This document shows positions 23,283-36,442 of a stretch of 64,000 bases of DNA, one piece after another (position 1 is the first letter of the stretch; each line of letters begins with the position of its first letter). The notes beneath the pieces were generated by a model, which was not told the DNA's origin, made no database searches, and saw only the letters and a program-made list of their open reading frames with translations. This DNA comes from Austropuccinia psidii (Eukaryota > Basidiomycota > Pucciniomycetes > Pucciniales > Sphaerophragmiaceae), in contig JALGQZ010000019.1 of assembly GCA_023105745.1 (NCBI GenBank), positions 4,588,001 to 4,652,000 of the forward strand, written 5' to 3'. Made by a program: the position numbers and the translations under genes.

Positions 23283-26200
23283 AGTTGGAACGTTTCTGAT
23301 TATGATGTATTATAATCTCAAATACTGTGACAAAAATATCAGTTATTCAGTTTCATACATAATTGCACATCTCCAAATCACCCAGTGGCACAATGTGTGG
23401 ATTTTGTTTAGGAAACTCTTCCTTATTTGAAGGTCTCAAACGTTTCTTGACTTAAACACGGAAAAGAATTCAAAAGTTCTTCTTCAAAGCTGAGTCTTGA
23501 AGATTTCCTGGGTGTTCACTTTTTTATGTGTATGTATGATTGTACAATACCTGGGAATCTGTGGAATTCAATTATTTACCGTTGGTATTGGACTCATTCC
23601 TAAATTTGATAACATAAACGAAAAAATAAATGCACATTATTCTATGAAACTGTGTATATGCTTCAATAAATTTCTTTTCATTTTTATTCATATTGTTTAA
23701 TCTTCTAAAGTCTAAAATGAATAGAAAATAACAATCTTATATAATTTATTCAAAGAAAATGGAACATTTGCAATAAATATTCCTAGAACAGATTTCATAT
23801 TTTTGTTTCAAAGAATTAATTCGATTTTGCAAATTGGTTCATAATAAGGGAACAAAACAAATGTTTTAGAAAAATATCAACAGATTCAATATCACGTACG
23901 TTTCTGAAAGACATTGAATTTTTTTTTAAAATTAAATACTCCGGGCCATTTCATCTTGTTCTTGATTGATAATGATATAAAATCTAGGTCTTCATATTGC
24001 ACTATGAACATTTCGATTCATTGCCAACAGAAATTGTTGAAATGAGTCTTTAACGTAATTTATATAGTTTATAGCATTTAATTTCCTTGAGAATCTTGGA
24101 GAATGAGGCTGTTTAAATTTTAAACCTTCTTTGGATTACCAAAAGCTTAGATATACTGATACAGAGGGGTAGGGTTCTTATTTAATGGACTGTAAATTAA
24201 TACGAATTTAGTACTAACATCAAAAAACATGATTGCTGAAGTCATCTTCAAAGCAGCTATCTAAAAATATGTTAAACCAAACTTAAACTTCATGAGGCTT
24301 TTTGTGGCACAGGGAAAAATTTAATTCAGAAAATTATGGGTTTGAAGTTTCAAAAATATGATTATTTTTCCCTTATGATATTGTTCTTTTAATTTTTCTA
24401 AGTAGTTTTGTAATAAAAAATCATAATATTTGTTTTCAAAGGACATATAATATTATAATATCTTTTTATTAGAGACATTTGTATATATCATTCAGTGTTG
24501 ACTTGCCATTAATGCTTCATCTTTGGAAGGATTGGCTGGCCAAGTTTCTATATCAACCTTTTGAGAAGATCTTCAGTAATAAATTCAATTTTAATGAGCC
24601 ATGTGAGATGCAACTCAAAACGCAAAGCTTTTTTCTGAATATAGACGTTAATAAAAGAAACTTTTTCTTGGTAAAACACTCGTTTTTCTTTGGATTCAGG
24701 ACCTCTTAATCATATTTGAAAGAATTTGATATCTGAAGATAGAAAGAGAGAGTATAAGTTGAAGTTTTTTCTTTTTTCTTCATCATATTCAAAACATCTA
24801 GGCTCCAAATCCCTTTCTCACCATGAATAAAAAGCTATCCCTGGCAGTGGGGGTAGCAGCCCCAACCCAGGTCCACCCACGATTTCAACTTGCTCCAAAC
24901 TGTTCTCCAACTTGGTATTATTATTTGGTCTTCTTCCAAGCTTTATTTTCATAATTCAGAAATAATTCATATAAAATGAATTGTGTTATGTAGGTTCTGT
25001 TAATCTTGAATATTCTTAAGCTTTACAAATTTCTTCAATTCTAAAATCAAATGATTTCAGATCAAGATAAGCCCAATACAAATGAAACATTAAATTTTAT
25101 ATTTCTGAAATTAAATTTTGTTATTTTCCCATTTCCTATGACATCTTACTCATGATGTCTTTTTTTCTAGAATTAATGTTGTGTTATTTTAAAATTTCCA
25201 ACTTCAAAAAGAATTAGATCAAGATATTTTTCCTCAAAGGATTACTAAGAATCATTTAATTTCATTCAGAAAGAAAACAAATATGTATTGTTTATTATTA
25301 ACTTTTCCTGGATTCTTAATTGTTTCTTACTTGAAAAAATTGGAAATGAGGTGAGATATATAACTTCCCTCATTACCCATTGGAACACTAAATTTGAGAT
25401 TTCTTGTGAGTATCAAATTAAAAATAGCTTTCTCCTGAACAAAAAACTCACTGGATATAATTTTCTGTTCTCCTACCTCCAAATTTTCAAATTTTCTTTT
25501 AAAAATAAGAGTAGATACTTTTTTCCTCGAAATTTAATCTTTACACATTTTCAAACCTTTTCCAAAAACCACAAGATTCTAGGATCTCCTATTTTCAAGA
25601 TATAATCTCTCATAATATTCTTTAACACATAATATACACAGAGGTCTCAAAATAAGCTACTATATGATAGTATATGCTGAAAGGATATTTCCTTAATCAT
25701 GATAATACTCTCAGGAGAAATTCTCATTGAATACTACTGTTGTGGGTAAATAAAATCAGCTCCTGCTTTTGATTTTTTTATTTTCCAGAGGATAATGAGC
25801 AATATTGTAATAAATTTTCCCAACAAAGCAAGGGAATATATTATCATTCCATCACTAAAATAGGGTTGAATCTCAATTCAAAGAGGTAATCATTTCAAAA
25901 GAAACTTTAATTACATAGATATTAATTTATCTCATGATGTTTTTTCACGGAGAAAAATTTTTCTTCCAGAAGAATGGTTGAATCTATTTCATAAATGGTT
26001 TTTTATTCCCATTTCTTTACTAATTAGAAATTGATCATTACTTCAAAATGTTATTCTTAATCATTATCATTGTGACTTTATGAAAATACTAAATGTGTGG
26101 AAATATATTCTGGCTAACATAGATACAGTTGAATATTAATATTTTCTCCTTATCTAATACAAATTCAAACCTCAAGACAATTCAAGCCACCAATATATAA

Positions 26201-26550
26201 ATATAATTAATTTTAGTAATATTCATAATGTGATCAAAATCTAAATAATAATATTTGAACACAAACATATTAACTTTGTGCAAAAATAACATGCAAAAAT
26301 CTGAACCTCTTCCTCTCATCAATGAATATTGACTTAAGAGTGGATGAAGTATTCCTAATTTAAGGAAAGTTCTTCAATTGTATTCAGATTTATACAATAA
26401 TCCCAAAATGGTAGTTTTCAGGCTGAGTCTATGATAAAGATGTATAATAGTGTTTTAAAACTTTAACTATGACTGTGACATGGTAAAAATGGTTTATAAA
26501 CATTTATGATGATGGTAATAATGATAATAATTGATTTAATTTAAAATAAA
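23283..26550. other. AT-rich sequence without recognisable gene
   Basis: Reading frames stay near or below 105 codons and translate to low-complexity, hydrophobic or Phe/Lys/Asn-rich peptides. A short GC-rich patch near 24840-24890 stands out from its surroundings, but I could not assign it. Confidence 0.5.
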
Positions 26551-26599
26551 AGGGCTTTACTATACTAGTATAGTGGTGGTGAGCACTATTGAAAGCCCT
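26551..26599. repeat. nested palindrome
   Basis: ACTATACTAGTATAGT at 26559-26574 is a perfect 16-bp palindrome. It is enclosed by an 8-bp inverted pair, AGGGCTTT at 26551-26558 and AAAGCCCT at 26592-26599. A cruciform could form. It sits at the left edge of a segment with richer base composition (26600-27900). Confidence 0.65.
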
Positions 26600-27900
26600 G
26601 GGTGCAGCTTTACCTGTTGGATTACAATAATAAAGGCTACAATACTTCTAAATTAAGAGTATACCTGATTATTTTCCAAGAGTATAACTGTTCTTGACAG
26701 TTGTACTACGTAGGAATTCAAGAGCAGGATGAGGGAAGCCATTCTGGCTGTGAAAAGCCTCCTTTTTATCTTGAAATGGGGTGGAAAGGGTGCTAGACCT
26801 TTGCACGTAGAGGAAGTGAAGATTTTTCACTCTCTGAGACAGGCTTGTGGTTTGAAAAGACCTGTATCAGTCTTTATTGGGCTCAGATGTGGTTTTGAAG
26901 CCACATCTGGGCAGTTCTCACCAATACAGGGTGAAAATTTTCATCTGGGGACCTCACAGCCTGATTCTGACGTGTATGACGCATAGAATGCTGTACAGAA
27001 ACTGTATGGGACCCAAGTATTGACTGACATATGGCTATTGAAGTAAAAACAAGCTCCTTCATCTATTTGACATCTCATATGCATGATTATGGGACATTAT
27101 CCCATGGTAAGCCTGTATATGACAGCAGGTGGGAATCTGACCTTAAAGCAGTCATAACTTTGTCAATTCTTGAGATATCAGCCTCAACATTAGTTCAGTG
27201 TGTAGCCCTGTATGGCTCTACACAATGGTGCCTCATTTGATATGGTTATCATTAAATATGACAAAGTTATCCCATGTACAACATTTTTGTAAATTTGTGT
27301 GGTTTAGGCAAAAAGCTGTATTGAGCTTATTTGCCCCATAACTTTTGGTCTAGTTGATCTATGGGGAAATGGATGACACCATCAGATAGCCCTGATTGTG
27401 CTCTTTCCAAAATGACCCCACTTCAGGTATCTCACGCTAAAACTGCAAAGGTTAGATGAGAGGTGAATGTTTTGTTCACCCTTATTTGGCCTGAATTTGG
27501 CCAAAACTCAAGTAATACTGGTGCTAGCTCAGTTTGGCTAGTACCATTGAATAGGCATGGCTTAGAGCTTCATTTTTAATACCCATTTGATGGTGTTAAG
27601 CCTCTCCTTCTGGATTTTAGATGAGAGGTGAAAATTAAGGTTTATGCTCAGCAACAACTTTAAGCAGGAATAACTTTGTTATTCTTTGTCTTATGATGAT
27701 GGGACTTATATGTTCAGAAAGGGGTGAATTTCCTCTTTATTTTGATACCTTTTGAGCTAATTTGGCTCACTTCCATGTTTTGGTGGTATCTTGGCTATAC
27801 CATTGGTTTATGCTATTTTGGCTATCATGCTTGTGCTCTGGTTTTGAGTCACAGGCTGACAGTAGTAAAATTGATGTGACATAATTTCATTCCATTCCAG
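26600..27900. other. unassigned segment of higher complexity
   Basis: This stretch is visibly less AT-biased than its surroundings and carries plus-strand frames at 26729-26986 (85 codons) and 27031-27240 (69 codons). I recognise no domain in either. The texture resembles retroelement LTR or untranslated sequence, but no element ends or target duplication could be fixed. Confidence 0.3.
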
Positions 27901-29500
27901 AATCTTGGATATTTCTAGCATTATATGCACTCCTTCAAATGCAAGTTTTTAGATTACCTTTCCTCCAAATATCGTTTCCCTAGATAGTTGGTAAGGAATA
28001 ATACACTTAAAGTGTGGCTTCTTAGTAGAAAACTTTGACTAAATTTTTCTTATTTCCTTTGTAAATGTATAAATATACTCAAAAGGAATTTCTTAAGAAG
28101 CTAAATATCCAAATCAAACCAATGAGCTTTGAAGAAGATAATACTCCAACTTCTAAGATTCTCATAATGTGATTTGAATAGAATATGAGTTGGTATTCCC
28201 ATGTTTCTTTAATCAATACCTCAAGGTAGGAATTCCTTCAAAATTTTAAAATGGCATTCATATATATATTTGACATATATTTTGACTATAAAATTTTCTA
28301 CTAGCCTGTGATTCAATTTTTTTCAGGAGCTATGAGTTCACCATCTATCAATAAAATACTTAAAATTTCAAAAGTTAATATCATGAGATTATTTTACCCA
28401 AAACCAATGCCATCATTGTTTTTAAAAATGGAACAGCCGGAGTCAAAAAGGTAGCTTTGAAATTATTTAAATTCTTGTTCACTCTTCTATGTGTCCATAA
28501 AGTCAAAATGCTGATTGTATTTTTGAAGGTATGTTAGATTTTGGAAATTCTTTTTTTAAAGAGTCAAAAAAGACAAAAATACGTCATGGAAATTATTAAT
28601 GGCAATTTTCAATGGCTTTTGATTGAGAAAAAGAATAATGAAAGTTCTATATATATTTTCTTACCTCATATTCATTTTATTGTTCTATCAATAATTGTCA
28701 TTTTTGGCAGATTTTGTGGAAAATACCCTTGCAATGGCGGATTAGTCAAATCTGTAAGATACAATATATCCATAAATTTCTCATTTTCAAGACGTTATAA
28801 TATGTTTCAAATCTCTTTATATTGAGAAAAAAACTCATTGTAAATCATTAAGTTGTCTAAGAAAATGGGAATCAGATTTTCATTTGAGAGTTGATAATAA
28901 AATATTAAGTACAAGACTAAGTGGGGCTGAATTTTTTTCATTTCACTAAATATTGATATTTCCATAAGCAAGAATTATATGAAGAGCTTTCATGGACCCT
29001 CTTTGGGGGGTTTGAGGTGTATTTTGATCATGAGATGAATGTTATGTTCAATTTCTTTCCATTTATTCTCAAACCTTTGTCCAACTCAAGTCCACTGACA
29101 AGGTTAGATCTTCATTGGAGTTCAGTTGGAAATAAAGTGTATATGAAAATATCTAAAAATGTCTTCTTCTTATTAAAACCTCAATAATTAAACAGCTCAG
29201 AGTATCCCAAAGGCAATTTTCTCAAATGACTTGCACATAAGACTTGTATCATAGTTTTACACAAATATTGTTAAACATTTTATCAATTAATTTGAAAATA
29301 ATACTATATTTGGCCACCAAATTTAGCTCAACATGCTTTAATAAGGGTATGGAATCACCATAGAATGTTAAATAAATTTGGACTTGAGTTTTTTTGGATC
29401 CACGGAGAAATACTAAATTGAAATTTAAAGCTTCTCAGGTATGTAACGTTTACTCAACCAACATTCCTGAGTGTGCTCCCAAGTAATTCTTTCCACAATC
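27901..29500. other. AT-rich sequence without recognisable gene
   Basis: Nothing beyond short chance frames and homopolymer runs is visible. Confidence 0.5.
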
Positions 29501-30660
29501 TTATCTTCAAATCATAAAATTCATAGACTTTTCATTCTTTTATTTTTATTGAAATTTTTGCTTTCTAAGTTTTATTATTTACAAGGATTTTTCCAATGAT
29601 ATTGTTATTATTTATTTTAAGATGTTGAGCTATTAGTATTTCTTTGTTCTTTTTTTTATTTTAATTTATTATTTTTTCATTATTATTTTTTTTCAAATTT
29701 TTGTATTTTTTTCCTTCATAGATTTCTAAGTTTTCTTTTTTTTGATTTTGAGGCTTTTTGCTTAATTTATACCCATTTATTATCCAATTTTTAAGGACTT
29801 CTTTTTCCAATTTTGGATATTTTCATCAATTATTTCAAAAAAATACTGTTCACCTTCTTTTCTTCAAATTTTTATCCACTTTCATATTCATTTTTTTCCC
29901 AATTTGATAAACATTCTTTTTCAATTTTATTTAGTTTAATTGTCAATTGATTTCAGCCTTTTTCATTTTTTTCGATTTGTTTGAATTTTTAGGATGTATG
30001 TTATCAATTTCATTAATTGTGTTTTTCATTTGTTTTTTATATATTTTTATTTTCATTTTCATTGTATCATTTATTTTTTCTGAATTTTCAATATTTTTTA
30101 ATATTTTTTATGTTTTCTATTTTTTCTTTCTTTTTTTTATTGTTTTTTTCTGAAGTGGAAATACACTGGAATCAGTGTAACAAAATGATGCCAGTGTATC
30201 TCCACCCCAGAAACTCTAAAAAAGAATTAGCAAAGAAATTTTAAAAAAATATAATGAAAAGAATATAAAAAAAATTGGAAAAAAATAAGAATCTGAAATA
30301 TTTCTAGAGAAAAATGTAAATACAAAAGAATAAAAAGAAAAAATTCAACAAAAAAAAGCCAAGACAAATAAAATGAAAAAATAACAATAAAAATAATGAA
30401 AATAATACAAATAATCAAAATAATCAAAATAATCAAAATAATTAAAATAATCAAAATAATCAAAATAATCAAAATAATAAAAAAATGAAAATAATAAGAA
30501 TAACAATAATAGATAAATAAGAATAAATACATCAAATAAATTTTTTTAAAAAAGATTAAAACAAATTCAAAGAAAAAAGAAAAATATGGCAATCCAGAGA
30601 AAAGTGAGATTTGAAAAAATAATTCTTTTTTCTTTTGTGTGAAAATCATTTCCCATGATT
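29500..30660. repeat. strand-asymmetric fold-back region
   Basis: The plus strand is T-rich up to about 30150 and then A-rich from about 30235 to 30600. At the switch lies an inverted repeat: arms 30155-30174 and 30186-30205, 18 of 20 bases complementary, with an 11-base loop. Similarity continues just outside the arms. Long low-complexity translations from this region (for example 140 codons at 30227-30649, minus) reflect base composition and not a gene. Confidence 0.6.
30410..30478 (+). repeat. 9-bp microsatellite (AATAATCAA-type)
   Basis: Seven to eight consecutive units of a 9-bp word, one of them with ATTAAA in place of ATCAAA, lie inside the A-rich arm of the fold-back region. Confidence 0.8.
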
Positions 30661-32760
30661 GTTAATTATTTTTTAAAGTGTTATTTTGGTAATCAATGAA
30701 ATTTCAAATACTAAAAAAAATTGACAAAGAAAAATGCAAAATTTGGGAGGGACTGAGGCAAAAAATGAAGGTGGTCAAGTCAAGATATTACAGGTTCAAA
30801 AATTGAATTAATCAAGTTTTTCAATCACAATGTAAAGAATCTGTTGAGAAATCAAGAATGAAAATTCCTAACGTGTACTTAAAACCAATCAAATAATTGG
30901 GGAAAACTAACAGAAAACCTTTTAATATAAAGAGCAGATTGTGTTATTCCAAGACTTACAAAAGCCCACACACAAGGAGGTTCCAATGGAAAAATGAATT
31001 GGACAATGAAAATTTTCACTATATAAAAGGAAGATTATCAATCTATAAGGAAACACTGTAGTGATGAGAGAGCTTTCATTTCTGATGAATATCTTTCATA
31101 ATAGAGATAATACTTCAAATAATTGAGAAAAAGAAATAGTATCAATTGCTCATGTTTACTGTTTTTGAAGTATTTAACTAAGAAATCTTGGTGAAATCAG
31201 AAATTCCCAATAGATATCAAATATAAGAAAAAAAACATAAATATAAGGTAAACATCCAAACCTTTTTGAGAAAATTCTCAGAAGTTATGAAAGCCATTTG
31301 ATAAGAAGTGAAAATTTACTGTGTGTGTGTGGATTATGAATCTGAAGGATATTTAATTTTTTTGAAAAAACTGTCATAGTATTCAAGGTTTTCTCACCAA
31401 AAAGGGTCTGTACAAAATTTTTGAATTGGTGTGCACATTTGAGATAGGTCAATTATCTCATGTAAAAACGAAAATTGAATAAGGGTGAAACTGCTTCACA
31501 TATTTTTTTGTGAATACTTTCTTCCCTTAAATAAAGTAATTATTACTCTAAAGTTTTTTTTCTTAGTGAATATTGTACATGTAAAGCAATGGTAAACAAA
31601 TAAGACTCATGAGAAGTTCATAATTTTCTATTTTAATTAAGTAAAATTATTAATGACCACACAGGTGGCTGAAAGTATCTGCAAAAATATATCAAGGTTA
31701 GAATCAAGGTTAAAACTCAGGTTGAAAGCAGGTTGGACCTGGATTGGACTTTCTACCACTTTTGGCGGTGATAGCTTTTTTTTCATGGTGTCTGTTAAGG
31801 AATTTGAAATAAGGAAAAATCTGAAAATTGAATTATTTCTCATAGTCAAATAAGCTGATATTTGGGTTTTCAATAAAGTCTTTTACTTGGATCATAGGAT
31901 CATCTCACCAAATACAAGTGATATGATATGAAAGTATTTAACTTTATCTAAAATAATTTTCAAGGTACATAAAATTTAAAAAGTAAATCTATCTTAAAAA
32001 GGAAATTTCTAAGGCTTGGAGTATGTGTTTCAATACTATAGGAACCTTAACCTTGAAACCGTTGATTATTTTGTTGAAATAAGTGATTTTTCAGATACAT
32101 TATATAGCCATTCCCCACTTTAGTGAGTAGAAGAAAAGTTATCCTCAATCCAATGAGTGATTAAAATATTTATATTTATTTTATTTTCAAGATATTACAC
32201 AGAATTGCAGTGGTATATATCGCATGATTTCTCAGAAAGACTCAAATGAAGAATATTGAAGTATTTTTAAGGTTCAATTTTCAATAAATAAAAATATAAT
32301 TGAAAATACAATTTGAGCATATCCCTTTCAGAAGTTTTCACGAATTTCAGAAAATGAGGAATATCCTGTATCTGGGAGAAATTTCTGTAAATTTTATGTA
32401 ACTTTATGAAATAATATTTCAATTGCATAAAGCAAAACTGTAAATTTCAAGTGGAAAGTGGGAGAACTCATTTCTTATGAGAAAAGATCAGATGTTGATT
32501 ATAACAGGTGAGAAATCTTATTTTGATAAAGAATACAAGATAAAATTTGCTGAACCATTTTGAAAAGAACAAAAAAATATCCCAAGATCACATGGTTGTA
32601 TCATACACTTTGCTTATATTGATACCTGTTGCATCTTGAGTATTGAGTATTTTACTCTTTGAGGAACAAGGTTTCCTCAAGTTGATATATCTTGTGCTTT
32701 AAAAGGAATTTATTTTGGTAAATAACTTTGAAAATTATCTATCATATAATGATATCGTAA
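30661..32760. other. AT-rich sequence without recognisable gene
   Basis: Short frames on both strands at 31637-31873 overlap and show no family features. Nothing else can be supported. Confidence 0.5.
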
Positions 32761-32896
32761 AAGAATTGGCTGAAAAGAGCCAAGCTCTACCTATTTCACC
32801 TCTACCCCAAAATCACTTGAGTAACCAATGATTCCCCAATGATAATACTGGCCATGAATTATCTTCTTAGGAAAATCCATAGGATTAAGCTAAGCC

Positions 32897-32909
32897 TATA
32901 TATAAAAAG
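32897..32909 (+). promoter_or_regulatory. TATA-like box upstream of the copia gag relic
   Basis: TATATATAAAAAG is followed by a pyrimidine-rich stretch and then, about 450 bp later, the decayed gag at 33355. This is the arrangement expected of a 5' LTR, but LTR ends could not be located. Confidence 0.35.
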
Positions 32910-33354
32910 ATTTAATAATAACTCCTGCTATAATTTCCTTTTGTATCTAAATCCTCTTATCATTTCCTTTCGTACCTTTTATCTTATTCACTTTATTCAT
33001 CTGCAATCCTCTTTCTCTAGTCAGCATTTCATTCATTTTTCTTTCCTTTTTTGTTGCACACTTTTTCTTACACAATTAATTGTAAATAGAACTGCTATGG
33101 TACTCTCATACTCCAAATCAAATAAAAAAGAAGATCTTACCACTGATACTTAAAGCGTTTTGTCATTTTAGTGTGACTAGCATCTTCCTATTCGTTTACC
33201 TCCTTTTTAACCCTGTATGCACTCCTCATTTAGGTACTTGTTTCTCATTGCTCTTTTATTTATTTTAACATTTAACTCAAACATTTCCTTCTCATTATTT
33301 AAAAGATCTACATTCTTGACGCTTGAGAAACTCAACTCAGGGTTGATTGCAAAT

Positions 33355-34060
33355 CACAATGTGAATTTCAAAGTTTCAAATGTAAGAGAACTCTCAACAA
33401 TTACCATTCCTGAAGGAATCAACTACAGTCACTGGTATATTAGAATAAAAATTCATTCAAGGGTCAACAATCTACTTGAAGTTTCAAAAACCCCTACAAA
33501 TAGATGCAAAAAGACCGGCTTCCAAAAAATGGTTCAAGGCTATTTACAAAACTCTAAATATCATTAATTAGCTCCAAAATCAGAAAAAGAATCTTTCGTG
33601 AAGTTGTCCAAAATAAATACTGAAAAAGAAAAGTTTTCTGGTCAAAATTGAACAAGCAATAAGCTCCTAAGACAGCAGTAAATAGAGTTCCTGTATATAT
33701 GGACTGGCCAAGTTTTCTTTATTATGGTAAGTTACAAAACTATATTGACTCATGTAAGAAAATAATGATGGATCTGGAAACAATTGATATCAAGAGGCCC
33801 AGTTAAATCTTATCTTTTTTCCTCCCTGTTAAGCTTTGAATAGAATCTCAACTACACAAATTCATGACTTACTCACCTTCAACAAAGAGCTCATTGAAAA
33901 ACCAAATTTAATTTTTTTCTGACCTACTCAAGACCAAACATTCTGACCTCAAAAAGAAGCAATCAGCCCTGTTTTCAACCTTGCATGAGCCATACAAAAA
34001 GGTTTACTTTTGCTCAAATTGATGTCACAGGAACTCATGGGGAAACCAAGAGTGGCCTGG
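33355..34060 (+). pseudogene. decayed Ty1/copia gag from a second family
   Basis: The reading frame at 33217-33567 includes a peptide with IPEGINYSHWY and LLEVSKTP, the usual start of copia Gag (the array's Gag begins with [13 protein letters not shown]). Further along in shifted frames come FWSKLNKQ, then APKTAVNR, VYMDW, YGKLQNYIDSC and KIMMDLETIDI. These align with the array Gag around [13 protein letters not shown] and YIEKCQ. Near 33990-34060 a YKKVYFC block matches the zinc-motif region. Several stops and frameshifts interrupt it. The residues differ enough from the array that this is another family. No protease or pol follows; unrelated sequence begins by about 34.1 kb. Confidence 0.75.
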
Positions 34061-34099
34061 CACTCAGTAATCAGGGAGCTTACTTGGAAGACTCCAAAT

Positions 34100-36440
34100 A
34101 TTGAAGAAGATAAAATAAAGAATAATAAATTTCTCTAAGAAATATGCAAGTAGAAGATGAGATGCAATAAGATAAAAGGAAGCCAAATAGCCAAATAGCA
34201 AAACAAATAAGTACTTAATCACTGTTTCAACCTTCCAGAATGGACAATGGAGTTGGTAGAGGAGATGACCACCAATATCCACTGACAGGCAAATAAAGAA
34301 GAGAAGATGTGCTATATGACTGACTTGATAATATCATTACTCACTTAAAAAAATGAAAAGATAAATAAAGATAAAATAAAATCAAAATATATCAATTAAC
34401 TGGGGGAAAGCCCTCCAGGGTTTAGGGAGGCTGGTACATGTGAAAATTTGAGAGCTTGACTCCTTCAGGCTGACAGCTGATCTGTATTGTAACCTGGAAG
34501 CTGTATTGACTTTTGGATGTAATGTATTAGTTGTCAAAATGAGAATTGAACTGGGTTGAATGATCTTCCCATGGGGTATGATTGGGAATACAGACTGTAT
34601 TGAATGAATGTGGTGGCCAAGATGGATTGGTGGAGAATTGAAACTTGGACAATTGTTTTGGAACTTCCTCTTGAAAATACCTTGAGAAGGAACTTCCAGT
34701 ATTCCCTTGGATGAATACTGTTAATGAGAATACCTAATGACTGCTTGATAGCATCATTGTTATTTGAGGGTTAACCTTGTCCTTGAGCCATGATGAATCC
34801 TCTGGATTATATGATGCCTTGATGACTTATGGAATTTTGAAATAGCCACCTGATATGAGAACCATTGTATTTCTGGTGAAAAAAGATTCATAATGGTGTA
34901 TAGCACCATTTATGGCACTTTTGGTTATTGAAGCATGAAAGTGGCCAAAGGTCTTTGAAAGGGTTCCACGAGAATCATGAATGAAATTTGTGTTTTGGGT
35001 GGCTTCAGAGGCTTCAAAGTGTTTTGGGGTGCCTTTGGCCATTTGTGGGTTTTTGGCCAAATACAGCTTATAAAGTCTTAAAACTGTATTTGTGAAAAGT
35101 GCACAAATAATTCATTCAAGCCCCAAAAAGCCTGATATGGCCATTTGGTAATATTTCCCATAATACAATGGGGAAATGTAATGAATGTGCTAAATTCCCA
35201 AAATGGGAAAAAGTGGGCAGATTGTGAAAATCTTTATTTAAATCTTAAAAAGCCAAATACAGCCTTTTTGGCTGTATTTTCCCTCTTTACTTGAAAATGC
35301 CGAAAGATTCTCAAAAGCAGAATAATGGACAGGAAGGGCTTGATGATAATAAAGGGGGCAAGTTGGGCCCATATGGTGAAATGGCCATCAAAGGCCAAGA
35401 AAGATAAAATGGCCAATTTGGCCAAGGATGATGGATATGGCCTAATGGCCATAAAATGGATATGGAATTGATATCAAATATGGAAGTCCAATAGGCTGAT
35501 TTCCATGACTGTGACAGTACCTTTCACCTTGCAATGGTGAGCCCCTGAGAACTAATACAAGGCCAAGCCTTTTGAGGCAAATTGGAAAGACTTTGAGAAA
35601 GGGATAAGGAATAGCTCTTGACAGACATTGAAATTTGGAAGCATATATTGAAACATTTACATATGATGTGGGACTTGCTTGATCTTCTTTTTACATTGGC
35701 TTCATTATTTATTTGATTTTGAAAGAGAATGATGATTGTTCAGGAATTGAATTTGATTTAAATAGAGAAAAAGGATTTAAAATAAAGAATGAAATGGAAG
35801 AAATGGAAATAAATAAAAAGAAATAAAGAGAAATGAATTTTGAGGAGGTTCCAATCTTGATCACTGAGGTTGAAAATTGATTTGAATTGGCCAAGGACCT
35901 GGAAAAGAAGATTTCATTCCAGGTGTTCACAGGGTGGCAAAGGTGATGTTTTGACAGATTGTAGACCTCTCAGGGAAGTTCAAACCAGGAGAGGAACTTA
36001 CTTTTGGTACTTAAAACTCCTCCCAGTTCCATAAAAAGAAAATAAATTTGCTGAAAGAATGAATTGAAATTTGAAAGACGTGGAAGCTGAATTGAAAAGT
36101 GAATGGTGCATCTGCCCAAGTGCAAATGGCCATAGGAATTGGAATTGATTTTGAAGGTTTGGTAGGATTCCTGTGTCCAGAAAATTTACAAGTGCTAACA
36201 GAGTGGCAAAGGTTATTTTTACAACAAACCCAATAGAATACCTCTAAAGGTACATACCAGGAGTGGGAATTCCTTTTGGTAATTCCTCTCTCCACCAAGA
36301 ACCATAAGAAATTAAGGTCTTGAAGACTTGGGTCCTGGCTTTTCAGGATATAATGAATGAAAATACTTGACAAGTTCAGGATGATTATTGAGGTTTTAAG
36401 TTTATTCCAAGATGGATCTTTCTAGGTCTTGACTGAAGCC
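34100..36440 (-). other. presumed 3' tail and LTR of gypsy element A
   Basis: No coding domain is seen here. Around 35930-36010 and 36170-36310 lie two similar blocks (GAGTGGCAAAGGT-like, CCTCT, ACCAGGAG, CTTTTGGTA). A related TGGGAA(C/T)TCCTTTTGGTA block recurs near 53970 on the far side of element A. This suggests LTR-related sequence, but ends and target duplication could not be found. An inverted pair AAATACAGCC/GGCTGTATTT sits at 35255-35279. Confidence 0.35.
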
Positions 36441-36442
36441 TT

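Noticed and set aside
24836..24890. GC-rich patch as a possible Helitron or tRNA end
   Set aside because: No Helitron-type CTRR end, no polymerase III boxes and no matching sequence elsewhere in the window.
26566..26640. tRNA-Asp-like A box (AGTATAGTGGTGGTGAG)
   Set aside because: No B box at tRNA spacing and no acceptor pairing; the resemblance comes from the palindrome at 26559-26574.
30410..30478. Regularly spaced repeats as a CRISPR-like array
   Set aside because: Units are contiguous 9-bp words without spacers in a eukaryotic context; it is a microsatellite.
30227..30649. 140-codon frame rich in Phe, Ile and Leu
   Set aside because: It comes from an A-rich low-complexity arm with a 9-bp microsatellite; the apparent membrane protein reflects base composition.
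31680..31740. GGTTAGA/GGTTAAA words resembling telomeric repeats
   Set aside because: Only a few irregular words, no true tandem TTAGGG-type array.
36011..36373. 120-codon minus-strand frame after gypsy A pol
   Set aside because: No recognisable domain; it covers the presumed 3' tail or LTR of element A and overlaps an internal repeat.
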